Source: an uncultured Bacteroidales bacterium (GTDB lineage: Bacteria; Bacteroidota; Bacteroidia; Bacteroidales; Muribaculaceae). From it: a DNA stretch of 43,411 nucleotides. A program made the translations under genes and the position numbers. The notes under the pieces were generated by a model, which was not told the DNA's origin, ran no database searches, and saw nothing but the letters and a program-made list of their open reading frames with translations. The DNA lies in NCBI GenBank assembly GCA_902776955.1, contig CACYSG010000014.1, forward strand, positions 1-43,411. The letters are read 5' to 3'. Shown in pieces: positions 23,725 to 31,058 of the stretch (position 1 is the first letter of the stretch; every line of letters begins with the position of its first letter).

Positions 23725-23734
23725 TCCGAATGAC

Positions 23735-23785
23735 TAGAATTGAAGTTTAGAGTATAGAGTTTAGGGTTTAGAGATTAGATATAAC
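23735..23785. repeat. Short degenerate tandem repeat in the efflux operon spacer 1
   Basis: Near-copies of GTTTAGAGTATAGA / GTTTAGGGTTTAGAGATTAG occur between the tolC-like and adaptor genes. The repeat unit is about 7-8 nt. Confidence 0.6.
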
Positions 23786-23812
23786 TGGAATATAATAATA
23801 CACTATATAATT

Positions 23813-24952
23813 ATGAAAAAGAAGAAAATCATCATCCTGGCAGTGGTGGGACTGCTTGTGGCCCTGGGGCTGTTCTCGTTATTAGGCAGGAAGGCCGAGA
23901 ACCCAATCAGCTTCCAGACGACCCAGATCGAGCCTGGCGAAATCATGACCAACATCACCGCCACGGGCACCATCGAGCCGGTAACCACTGTTGATGTGGG
24001 TACGCAGGTGTCGGGTATCGTCAAGCGGCTGTATGTGGACTATAACAGCGTCGTCAGGCGAGGGCAGATCATTGCCGAGCTGGACCGCACCAACCTGCTG
24101 AGCGACCTGTCAACGGCGCAGACCCGCTTGAGGTCGGTGCAGATCGAACTGGATTATCAGAAGAAGAACTATGCCCGCTATGCCGAACTCAAGGAGAAAG
24201 ACCTCGTGAGCCTGGCAGAATATGATGTGGCTCTGGAAAATTACCGCAAAGCGCAGGAAAGCGTCCGAATCGCCCAGCAGGATGTCGCCAGGGCCAAGAC
24301 CAACCTGGGCTATGCCACGATCTATTCGCCCATCGACGGCGTGGTCATCAGCAAGGCGGTCGAGGAGGGACAGACGGTGGCCTCGGGATTCAGTACACCC
24401 ACCATCGTCAAGATTGCCAAGGACCTGACCGACATGCAGTGCATCGCCAAGGTTGACGAGGCCGACATCGGCGAGGTGCAGGAGGGACAGCGCGTGACCT
24501 TTACCGTCGACGCCTACCCCGACGACGTGTTCTCGGGAACGGTCAAGCAGGTGCGACAGAATCCGATCGTCACCAACAACGTGGTGACCTATGAGGTGGT
24601 CGTCACCGCCCCCAATGCCGACCTCAAGCTCAAGCCGGGCTTGACGGCCAGCATCACCATCTACACGCTGGAGCGCAGCGGTGTCAAGAGCGTGCCCGCA
24701 GCCGCCCTGCGCTTCGTGCCCGAGCCCAGCGTCTTCGGCGACAAGTATGTCATCAAGGACACGACAGCCGACCACAAGCTGTGGACGCTTAATGGCAACG
24801 TGCTCACGGCTCACAAGGTGGAAGTGGGCGTGACCGACGGCATCCGCACCGAGGTCCTGAGTGGCCTGGACGAGGGCACTACTGTAGTCCAGGGTTTTGA
24901 ACTGGGTGTCGCTACACTACCCGGCAAGAAAGACAGCAAAGACAAGAAATAA
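23813..24952 (+). CDS. macA: MacA-like periplasmic adaptor (HlyD/RND family MFP)
   Basis: The 379-residue protein has an N-terminal membrane anchor (IIILAVVGLLVALGLFSLL). Then comes a lipoyl-like half (TIEPVTTVDVGTQVSGIVKR), a helical hairpin (about residues 95-165), and the second lipoyl half (TIYSPIDGVVISKAVEEGQT). A beta-barrel and membrane-proximal domain ending in VEVGVTDGIRTEVLSGLDEG complete it. This order is diagnostic for MacA/HlyD adaptors, which join the ABC permease to the TolC duct. It lies between those two partners in the operon. The C-terminus is Lys/Asp-rich. Confidence 0.94.
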   Translation: MKKKKIIILAVVGLLVALGLFSLLGRKAENPISFQTTQIEPGEIMTNITATGTIEPVTTVDVGTQVSGIVKRLYVDYNSVVRRGQIIAELDRTNLLSDLSTAQTRLRSVQIELDYQKKNYARYAELKEKDLVSLAEYDVALENYRKAQESVRIAQQDVARAKTNLGYATIYSPIDGVVISKAVEEGQTVASGFSTPTIVKIAKDLTDMQCIAKVDEADIGEVQEGQRVTFTVDAYPDDVFSGTVKQVRQNPIVTNNVVTYEVVVTAPNADLKLKPGLTASITIYTLERSGVKSVPAAALRFVPEPSVFGDKYVIKDTTADHKLWTLNGNVLTAHKVEVGVTDGIRTEVLSGLDEGTTVVQGFELGVATLPGKKDSKDKK

Positions 24953-24958
24953 ATAAGG

Positions 24959-25011
24959 AAAAAGTCCTTAAAGTCCTTAAAGACCTTAAAGACTTTAAAG
25001 ACCTTAACGAC
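24959..25011. repeat. CTTAAAGAC-type tandem repeat in spacer 2
   Basis: Five to six degenerate copies of a 9-nt unit (AAAGTCCTT, AAAGACCTT, AAAGACTTT) fill almost the whole spacer between the adaptor and ATPase genes. Confidence 0.75.
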
Positions 25012-25026
25012 TTGATCAAACGAATT

Positions 25027-25773
25027 ATGGCACAGAAACCAGTCATAGAACTTGAAGGCATACGCCGCGACTTTATCGTGGGGTCCGAGACGGTTCACGC
25101 CCTGCGAGGTGTCTCCTTCACCATCAACGAGGGCGAGTTCGTCACCATCATGGGCACCTCGGGCTCGGGAAAATCGACCCTGCTCAACATCCTGGGTTGC
25201 CTGGATACACCCACCAGCGGCGAATACCGCCTGGACGGTACACCGGTGCGCACGATGAGCAAGACACAGCGTGCAGTGCTCAGGAACCGCAAGATAGGCT
25301 TCGTGTTCCAGAGCTACAACCTGCTGGCCAAGACCACTGCGGTGGAGAACGTTGAGCTGCCGCTGATGTACAACAGCTCGGTAGGTGCCCGTGAGCGACG
25401 CGAGCGCGCCGTTACGGCCCTGCAACGTGTGGGCTTGGGCGACCGCCTGAACCACAAGAGCAACCAGATGTCGGGCGGCCAGATGCAGCGCGTGGCCATC
25501 GCCCGCGCCCTGGTCAACGACCCTGCCGTCATCCTTGCCGACGAGGCGACGGGTAACCTGGACACCCGCACTTCGTTTGAAATCCTGGTGCTGTTCCAGC
25601 AACTGCATGCCGAGGGGCGCACCATCATCTTTGTGACCCACAATCCCGAGATTGCCCAATACTCGACACGCACCATCACCCTGAGTGACGGACGCCTGCG
25701 CGAGGACGTAGTTAACAACAACATCCTAGATGCCGCCGACAAATTAGCCACCCTCCCCATCGAAGAAGAATAA
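25027..25773 (+). CDS. MacB-type ABC transporter ATP-binding protein
   Basis: The start is ATG 25027 (MAQKPVIELEGI); an upstream in-frame TTG at 25012 is inside the repeat and unlikely. The 248-residue ATPase has Walker A GTSGSGKST (residues 43-51), Q-loop FVFQSYNLL, signature MSGGQMQRVAIARAL, Walker B VILADEATGNLD and the H-loop FVTHNPE. It is of the LolD/MacB subclass and here is separate from its permease, whereas E. coli MacB has both on one chain. It powers the mechanotransmission pump formed with the following FtsX-type permease. Confidence 0.96.
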   Translation: MAQKPVIELEGIRRDFIVGSETVHALRGVSFTINEGEFVTIMGTSGSGKSTLLNILGCLDTPTSGEYRLDGTPVRTMSKTQRAVLRNRKIGFVFQSYNLLAKTTAVENVELPLMYNSSVGARERRERAVTALQRVGLGDRLNHKSNQMSGGQMQRVAIARALVNDPAVILADEATGNLDTRTSFEILVLFQQLHAEGRTIIFVTHNPEIAQYSTRTITLSDGRLREDVVNNNILDAADKLATLPIEEE

Positions 25774-25779
25774 TCCTCT

Positions 25780-25880
25780 CCCCCTCTAGAATATCTAGAC
25801 CCTCTAGATCATCTAGATCCTCTAGAATATCTAGAAAACTAAAAACTAGGGACTAGGGACTAGGGACTAAAAACTAACAA
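25780..25880. repeat. TCTAGA-rich and GGGACTA tandem repeats in spacer 3
   Basis: CTCTAGAATATCTAGA, CTCTAGATCATCTAGATC and CTCTAGAATATCTAGA follow one another, each a small palindrome. They are followed by three copies of the 7-nt unit CTAGGGA. The array fills the gap between the ATPase and permease genes. Confidence 0.8.
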
Positions 25881-25887
25881 CTAAACA

Positions 25888-27129
25888 ATGAATATCACCA
25901 ATCTATTCAAAATCGCCATGAAGGCCATCGGTGCCAACAAGATGCGCAGCTTCCTCACCATGCTGGGCATCATCATCGGCGTGTCGTCGGTCATCATCAT
26001 GCTCGCCTTGGGAACAGGCTCCAAGGCCACCATCATGCAAGAGATTGAAGATGTGGACCCCGGTGCCCTGAATATTATTCCCGGGCCCGATTATGAGGAA
26101 ACGGGCGGTAATTGGCTCCCGGAGTATAGCCAAACGATCACCCAGGCCGATTATCAAAAAATCTTGGAGAAGAACAAGTACCTGAAAGCCGTCTGCCCGT
26201 TGGTTTACACGTCAGGTCAGTTTGTCAACGGAAAGAACAACCATACCGGCTCGGTGCAGGGCGTGAATAATGAATTCCTTGATATCAATGGCCTTTCGAT
26301 TATCGAGGGTGATATGTTTACCGATGCCGAAGTCAAGGGCTCGGCCAAGGTCTGCATCGTCGGAAAAACCGTTGTGGACAAACTCTTCCCCAATAATGCC
26401 GACCCCATCGGGGCGGTGATTCGCATCAACAGCCTCCCGGTGCGGGTCGTGGGCGTGCTCAAGAGCAAGGGGCGCACCGCATTTGGGCAGGACCAGGACG
26501 ACATCGTGCTCATGCCCTACACAACGGTGATGAAACGCATGATCTCACAGGATTATTTTGATATGATTTTTGTCGCTGCCACGAGCAAGGAAATGGCCTC
26601 GTTGGCCAAGCAGGATGTGACCGAGATTCTGCGCGAGAGCCACAAACTCCGCGAGGGCGACATCCAGGATTTCAGGGTCAACTCGCTGGAGGAAGCCACA
26701 TCGATGGTCGATACCGTCATGAATATTCTCACCCTGCTGCTCTCGTGCATCGCCGGCATCTCGCTGCTGGTGGGCGGCATCGGCATCATGAACATTATGT
26801 ATGTGAGTGTGACCGAGCGCACACGCGAAATCGGCCTGCGCATGAGCGTCGGCGCCAGCACCGCCGATATCATGAGCCAGTTCCTCATCGAGGCAATCCT
26901 CATCAGCGTCACTGGTGGGCTCATCGGGGTGCTCATCGGTGCCGGCATCTCTTATCTGGCACGTTATATCTTGTTGAACTTCACCGAGTATCACATCCTC
27001 ATCGGTGTAGAGCCGTGGACCGTGATACTCTCGTTCGCCATCTGTACCATCACGGGCATTTTCTTCGGCTGGTACCCCGCCCGCAAGGCCGCAAACCTCG
27101 ACCCCATCGAGGCCCTCCGCTACGAGTAA
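25888..27129 (+). CDS. MacB-type ABC transporter permease (FtsX family)
   Basis: The 413-residue protein has one N-terminal membrane helix (MRSFLTMLGIIIGVSSVIIM), a large periplasmic MacB-type core domain (about residues 45-270), and three C-terminal FtsX-type helices. Motifs include LLVGGIGIMNIMYVSVTERT, REIGLRMSVGA and the ending GWYPARKAANLDPIEALRYE, all characteristic of MacB-like permeases. It completes the efflux operon. Possible substrates include antimicrobial peptides, lipids or macrolides; none is indicated by the sequence. Confidence 0.95.
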   Translation: MNITNLFKIAMKAIGANKMRSFLTMLGIIIGVSSVIIMLALGTGSKATIMQEIEDVDPGALNIIPGPDYEETGGNWLPEYSQTITQADYQKILEKNKYLKAVCPLVYTSGQFVNGKNNHTGSVQGVNNEFLDINGLSIIEGDMFTDAEVKGSAKVCIVGKTVVDKLFPNNADPIGAVIRINSLPVRVVGVLKSKGRTAFGQDQDDIVLMPYTTVMKRMISQDYFDMIFVAATSKEMASLAKQDVTEILRESHKLREGDIQDFRVNSLEEATSMVDTVMNILTLLLSCIAGISLLVGGIGIMNIMYVSVTERTREIGLRMSVGASTADIMSQFLIEAILISVTGGLIGVLIGAGISYLARYILLNFTEYHILIGVEPWTVILSFAICTITGIFFGWYPARKAANLDPIEALRYE

Positions 27130-27152
27130 CAATAGTGATGCAGCGTCCAAAA

Positions 27153-27177
27153 AGAAGCGTTGATTATCAACGCTTCT
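27153..27177. terminator. Hairpin ending the efflux operon
   Basis: Perfect 12-bp arms AGAAGCGTTGAT and ATCAACGCTTCT flank a single T. There is no T-run, so termination strength is uncertain. Confidence 0.5.
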
Positions 27178-27180
27178 AAT

Positions 27181-27217
27181 CTGTAGAGACGCAAAATCTT
27201 GCGTCTCCCACCGTTAG
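27181..27217. repeat. REP-like palindrome (GAGACGCAA/TTGCGTCTC)
   Basis: CTGTA precedes 9-bp arms (27186-27194 and 27199-27207) around AATC and is followed by CCCACCGTTAGGCG. It is identical in arms and flank to the copies at 341, 41023 and 41189. Confidence 0.9.
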
Positions 27218-27229
27218 GCGTATATGACA

Positions 27230-27257
27230 AGGCGCTAAACGATATCGCTTAGCGCCT
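27230..27257 (-). terminator. Hairpin after the aldo/keto reductase gene
   Basis: AGGCGCTAA and TTAGCGCCT form a 9-bp stem around ACGATATCGC, itself a small dyad. It lies 29 nt beyond the minus-strand gene's stop. Confidence 0.5.
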
Positions 27258-27285
27258 ATGTAGTATCAGGCCTCTTGACATGGCG

Positions 27286-28734
27286 TCAGGCCTCGAGGCC
27301 GCGGTCGATACCACGCTTGAGGGCCTCGACGTAGTTGTTGATGCGCTGCATCTCCTTGGGGATGTCGATGCGCTGGGGGCAGTGCTCATTGCACTGGCCG
27401 CAGCCGATGCAGTGGTCGGCCTGTCTCAATTTGGGCACGCTACGGTCGTAGCCGACGAGGAAGGCCTTGCGGGCACGGGCATAATCCGGGTCTTTGCGGT
27501 CGCGGGTCAGGTCGCCTTCGGCGATGCACATGTTGTAGTGGGTGAGCACGCCTGGGATGTCGATGCCGTAGGGGCAGGGCATGCAATACTTGCAGTCGTT
27601 GCAGGGGATAGTGTTGTAACTCACTATCTCGTTGGCGATTTCATAGAGGAATTCCTTATCCTCATCGGTCAGCTCTTCAAACGGGCAATAGGTGCACAGG
27701 TTTTCCTTGAGGTGCTCCATGTAGGTCATGCCGCTCAACACGGTGAGTACTCGAGGGAACGAGCCGGCATAGCGGAAGGCCCACGAGGCGAGCGTGCGCT
27801 CGGGGTCACGCGCCAGAATCTCTTCGGCCAGCGGCTTGGGCAGCGAGGCAAGGCGTCCGCCCAGCAGGGGCTCCATGATCACGGCGGGGATGCCGCGCTT
27901 GTCGAGCTCGGCATACAGGTACTCGGCATTGGTGTTGCTGTCGTTGATTTCCTTGGCATGTCCCCAGTCGAGGTAGTTGAGCTCAATTTGCACGAAATCC
28001 CACTTGTACTTGTCGTGGTTCTCGAGCAGGTAGTCAAACACCTTGATTTCGCCATGATAGGAGAATCCCAGGTTGCGGATGACGCCCTTCTCGCGCTGCT
28101 CCAGCAGGTAGTCGAGAATGCCGTTATAGATGTAACGATTCCTGAATAGCTCCATCGCCTCCTCGCCGTCGCCGCCGCCGATGGCGTGCAGCAGCATGTA
28201 GTCGATGTAATCCACCTGCAACTCCTTGAGGGAGTTCTGGAACATCTCGATGCTCGCGGCACGCGTTTGGGTCTCGGGAGCAAAGTTGGAGAGCTTGGTG
28301 GCGATGAAGTACTCGTCGCGTTTGTGGCGGCTCAGGGCGATGCCCGTAGCGTGCTCGCTCAGGCCCTTGCAGTAGGCGGGTGATGTGTCAAAATAGTTCA
28401 CTCCGTGTTCAATGGCATAGTCCACCTGCCTGTTGACCATCTCCTGATCAATCTCGGCGTCATTGTCGCGGCCGAAGGGCTTCCCGTTGGTGGCGGGCAG
28501 GCGCATCATGCCGTAGCCCAGGATGGAAACTTTCTCATGGGTCTTGGGATTCTCGCGGTAGGTCATCTTGCCCACAGGCGGCTCCTGGACGGGTAACTTC
28601 TTGTTGTTGTCACTGGCGCAACTCACGATGGTCGGGGCGGCGACGGTAGCGGTGCCCAGACCCAGGGCCTTGAGGAACGTGCGGCGATTCAGTGTCTTGC
28701 CACCATGGCTATTGTTTTGCTTGTTATCGTTCAT
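27286..28734 (-). CDS. Aldo/keto reductase with C-terminal 4Fe-4S domain and Tat signal
   Basis: The 482-residue protein has a twin-arginine signal (NRRTFLKALG) followed by a hydrophobic stretch ending APTIVSCAS, possibly a Tat lipoprotein. The barrel domain carries the aldo/keto reductase pattern: YFDTSPAYCKGLSE (Asp and Tyr), FIATKLSN (Lys) and YMLLHAIGG (His). The C-terminus has ferredoxin-like clusters: CNDCKYCMPCPYGIDIP and CIGCGQCNEHCPQRIDIP. This combined family is common in anaerobes; the substrate is unknown and electrons could pass through the clusters instead of NADPH. The polyferredoxin gene lies 23 nt upstream on the same strand, so the two are likely redox partners. Confidence 0.92.
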   Translation of the reverse strand: MNDNKQNNSHGGKTLNRRTFLKALGLGTATVAAPTIVSCASDNNKKLPVQEPPVGKMTYRENPKTHEKVSILGYGMMRLPATNGKPFGRDNDAEIDQEMVNRQVDYAIEHGVNYFDTSPAYCKGLSEHATGIALSRHKRDEYFIATKLSNFAPETQTRAASIEMFQNSLKELQVDYIDYMLLHAIGGGDGEEAMELFRNRYIYNGILDYLLEQREKGVIRNLGFSYHGEIKVFDYLLENHDKYKWDFVQIELNYLDWGHAKEINDSNTNAEYLYAELDKRGIPAVIMEPLLGGRLASLPKPLAEEILARDPERTLASWAFRYAGSFPRVLTVLSGMTYMEHLKENLCTYCPFEELTDEDKEFLYEIANEIVSYNTIPCNDCKYCMPCPYGIDIPGVLTHYNMCIAEGDLTRDRKDPDYARARKAFLVGYDRSVPKLRQADHCIGCGQCNEHCPQRIDIPKEMQRINNYVEALKRGIDRGLEA

Positions 28735-28757
28735 AATTGTGTAATGCTAGGAAGTGA

Positions 28758-30248
28758 TTAAAGCTGGCTGTGGACCTCGTGGCCCTCGACATAGATGGCA
28801 CTGAAGGGTCTGGCGGGACATACATACTCGCATGTGCCGCAGCCGATACACATCGCGTTGTTGACAGCGGGCACCATGGGCGCATTCTCGTCATCGGGAT
28901 TGCTGGACACCATCATGATGGCACCGGCAGGACAATGACGGGCACAGTTGCCGCAATTCACGCCATCGGTCAGCACGACGCAGTTGGCCTTGATCCACAC
29001 GGCGTGGCCCACAATGGTCGAGGACTTCTCGGCGACGGTGATGGGCTTGATGGCTCCCGTGGGACATACCGTGGAGCACTCGACGCACTCGGGACGGCAG
29101 GCTCCGCGCTCAAAGCTCAGCTCGGGTTGCATCAGGCGCATCGGGTCGGACGAGGGACGCAACACGCCGTTGGGACACTTGGAAACGCACAATTGGCAAG
29201 CGGTACAGTGCTGCGCGAAGTTGCGGGCGCTCACCGAGCCTGGAGGCGTCAGCGGCGTCGTGCGCTTGGCGGGAACCTTGTCCTCGATGATGGCAAGGCC
29301 GCCGTCCACCTTCTTGGCGGCTTGGGCAAGGGCGATGTCGGCGCCCACGATAGCGGTTCCCACGAGGAAGGCGCGGCGTTTAGTGTCGGTGTTTTTCTCC
29401 TCGCCACTGGTCGGCGCGGGCTGGGCCACGGCCTTGGGGTGACCGTAGTGCAGTGCCCCGAAGTTACACTTCTCAAGGCAGTTGCCGCAGGTCACGCAAC
29501 GCGAGTAATCCACCTTGTGGGTCTTGAAGTCGATGCACGAGGCCTTGCAGTTCTTGGTGCACAGGCTGCACGACTTGCACTTGTCGGCATCAAAGTAGAC
29601 CTTAAGCCACGAGAAGCGGGCAATCAGCGAGAGGAACGTGCCCACGGGGCAGATGGTATTGCAATAGGTGCGGCCGCCTCGCCATGCCAGCACTGCGATG
29701 ATGACAAACGTCGCCAGGGCAATCAGGAATGTGGGCAGTGACTTCATCCACACGTCCACGCTGTAGAAGGTGTAGCTGTCCATTCGCTCCGAGAGGTAGG
29801 CGAGCACGTTGTTTCCCCACTGATAGACGGGCAACAGCAGGTTGGTCACCATGCGTCCGTAGCTGCTATAGGGTGCCAACAGCGCCACCAGCGCATGGAT
29901 GCCGGCGACAAGGGCAACGATAAACACGGCCAGCACGCCGTAGCGCAGCCAGCGCATCTCGGGGCTTGCCGTGAAGCGGTTCTTCTTGCGCTTGCCGTGG
30001 ATCCACGACACGATATCCTGGAAGATGCCCAGCGGGCAGATGACCGAGCAATAGATGCGGCCAAAGATGAGCGTCAGCAGCACCAGCGCCACAATGACGA
30101 CCACATTCAGGGCCAGCACAGCGGGCAGGAACTGGATGCGTGCTGTCCATCCCAGGAAATGATGCAGCACTCCACTCACGTCAAGAAACAGCAGCGTCAC
30201 CATGAGCATCATGAGTGTCGCCAGTGTTATGCGGATTTTCCTTAACAT
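28758..30248 (-). CDS. Membrane polyferredoxin: NapH-like part fused to NapG-like part
   Basis: The first about 250 residues form a NapH/YccM-like membrane domain with CSVICPLGIF and CNTICPVGTF on cytoplasmic loops. Two 4Fe-4S motifs follow (CKSCSLCTKNCKASC and CVTCGNCLEKCNFGAL). Near residue 287 an internal twin-arginine-like segment appears (TKRRAFLVGTAIVGADIALA). After it come more clusters: CTACQLCVSKCPNGVL, CVECSTVCPTGAI, CGNCARHCPAGAI and CIGCGTCEYVCP. This looks like a fusion of NapH with a NapG/MauM-like ferredoxin that kept its Tat-type helix as an extra membrane anchor. It probably carries electrons across the membrane to the reductase encoded downstream. A weak -7 box (minus TAATTTTG, 30296-30303) lies upstream. 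Confidence 0.88.
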   Translation of the reverse strand: MLRKIRITLATLMMLMVTLLFLDVSGVLHHFLGWTARIQFLPAVLALNVVVIVALVLLTLIFGRIYCSVICPLGIFQDIVSWIHGKRKKNRFTASPEMRWLRYGVLAVFIVALVAGIHALVALLAPYSSYGRMVTNLLLPVYQWGNNVLAYLSERMDSYTFYSVDVWMKSLPTFLIALATFVIIAVLAWRGGRTYCNTICPVGTFLSLIARFSWLKVYFDADKCKSCSLCTKNCKASCIDFKTHKVDYSRCVTCGNCLEKCNFGALHYGHPKAVAQPAPTSGEEKNTDTKRRAFLVGTAIVGADIALAQAAKKVDGGLAIIEDKVPAKRTTPLTPPGSVSARNFAQHCTACQLCVSKCPNGVLRPSSDPMRLMQPELSFERGACRPECVECSTVCPTGAIKPITVAEKSSTIVGHAVWIKANCVVLTDGVNCGNCARHCPAGAIMMVSSNPDDENAPMVPAVNNAMCIGCGTCEYVCPARPFSAIYVEGHEVHSQL

Positions 30249-30409
30249 AATGAGATAATTTTGGTCAAAAGGTGAATGATATTGAATTCAATACGCAAAA
30301 TTAATGAAAAAATCTCACACCCCCATCCCCCAACCCCCATTTTTCTCCTCCAAAAACGCCTTATGCAAATAATATTATAGACTTTCCGCTAACGTAGAAG
30401 CCGCCTGCT

Positions 30410-30620
30410 GTAGGGCCTCGCCTTGGCGTGGCCGCCCCTGCCCGCGACAAGGGTATCGACCGGGGACGGCTCTACTGGATGAAAAATGCCTGCATTTTTC
30501 GGGCAGGAGACCCGTCCCCCCGTGTCCTCAAAACCCCGTCCCCCCGTTCTATCTCCCCCGCAACCCGGCTGTAGGGCCTCGCCTTGGCGTGGCCGCCGTC
30601 GACCCCCCCGTCCCGGTTCC
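30410..30620. repeat. Composite GC-rich intergenic repeat, copy C
   Basis: It is bounded by two copies of the 24-bp module (30410-30433 and 30571-30594). In between are GACAAGGGTATCGACCGGGG, the GAAAAATGC/GCATTTTTC hairpin and CCGTCCCCCCGT/TTCTATC material. The right module is followed by CCGTCCCGGTTCCCTGT and then directly by the MITE-like element. The same module order occurs at 41316-41607. Confidence 0.85.
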
Positions 30621-30624
30621 CTGT

Positions 30625-30800
30625 GACGGTGTTGCAAAACTCATGTCTCTTAATTGGTTCTCGCGCGCAGCGCGAGAACCAATAGCGAAGCCAAATCAAA
30701 AGAATTATTAATGAAATTATAATAATAATTTCTTATTTTTTTTGATTTCTCGGCCGTTAGGCCGATTTAAACTGTGTCAAGTGGATTTTGCAACAGCCTG
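30625..30800. mobile_element. MITE-like element with IS1182-type ends
   Basis: The left end GACGGTGTTGCAAAAC (30625-30640) and the right end, read inward as CAGGCTGTTGCAAAAT (30800-30785), are inverted repeats. They closely match the ends of the IS at 41608-43411 (GAGGCTGTTGCAAAAC and GAGGGTGTTGCAAAAC). The 176-bp interior has no gene but contains a strong hairpin (TTGGTTCTCGCGC/GCGCGAGAACCAA). It could be mobilised by the IS transposase. Confidence 0.7.
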
Positions 30801-30832
30801 TATTTCCCGAATTTTACCGGACGCCCTAAAAC

Positions 30833-30902
30833 AAAAAAAATAAACACCCCGTTTCACAACGCGATGTTCATTTAGGATGAATAGTATTAATATTTCCAAC
30901 TT
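30833..30902 (-). ncRNA. Candidate small RNA on the minus strand
   Basis: A complete promoter (30908-30939) predicts a transcript starting near 30902. The RNA would contain a hairpin TTCAT-CCTA-AATGAA type and then a terminator: AACATCGCGTT pairs with AAACGGGGTGTT (one mismatch), followed on the minus strand by TTTATTTTTTTT. The predicted length is about 65-70 nt. No open reading frame fits. An alternative is that this is the stub of a gene cut by the neighbouring MITE. Confidence 0.45.
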
Positions 30903-30907
30903 TGTCG

Positions 30908-30939
30908 CAAAGGTACTACCGTTATCGTTAATGACCAAA
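30908..30939 (-). promoter_or_regulatory. Minus-strand promoter of the candidate small RNA
   Basis: Minus-strand TTTG (plus CAAA, 30936-30939), a 20-nt spacer and TACCTTTG (plus CAAAGGTA, 30908-30915) match the Bacteroidetes promoter in both boxes and spacing. Confidence 0.6.
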
Positions 30940-30991
30940 TTTATTATGCAAAAAATTGTTATTATTAGTTAACTGATTTCGGTAGGGAGAC

Positions 30992-31025
30992 AAAAACGGA
31001 GATTTCAATCGAAATCTCCGTTTTT
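30992..31025. terminator. Bidirectional terminator after the M6 proteases
   Basis: Perfect 15-bp arms beginning AAAAACGGAGATTTC flank the loop AATC, so either strand shows a stem followed by T5. It lies 33 nt beyond the stop of the second protease gene. Confidence 0.88.
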
Positions 31026-31058
31026 ATTCAGTAACAAAGTTTTATGTGATAAATCTGC

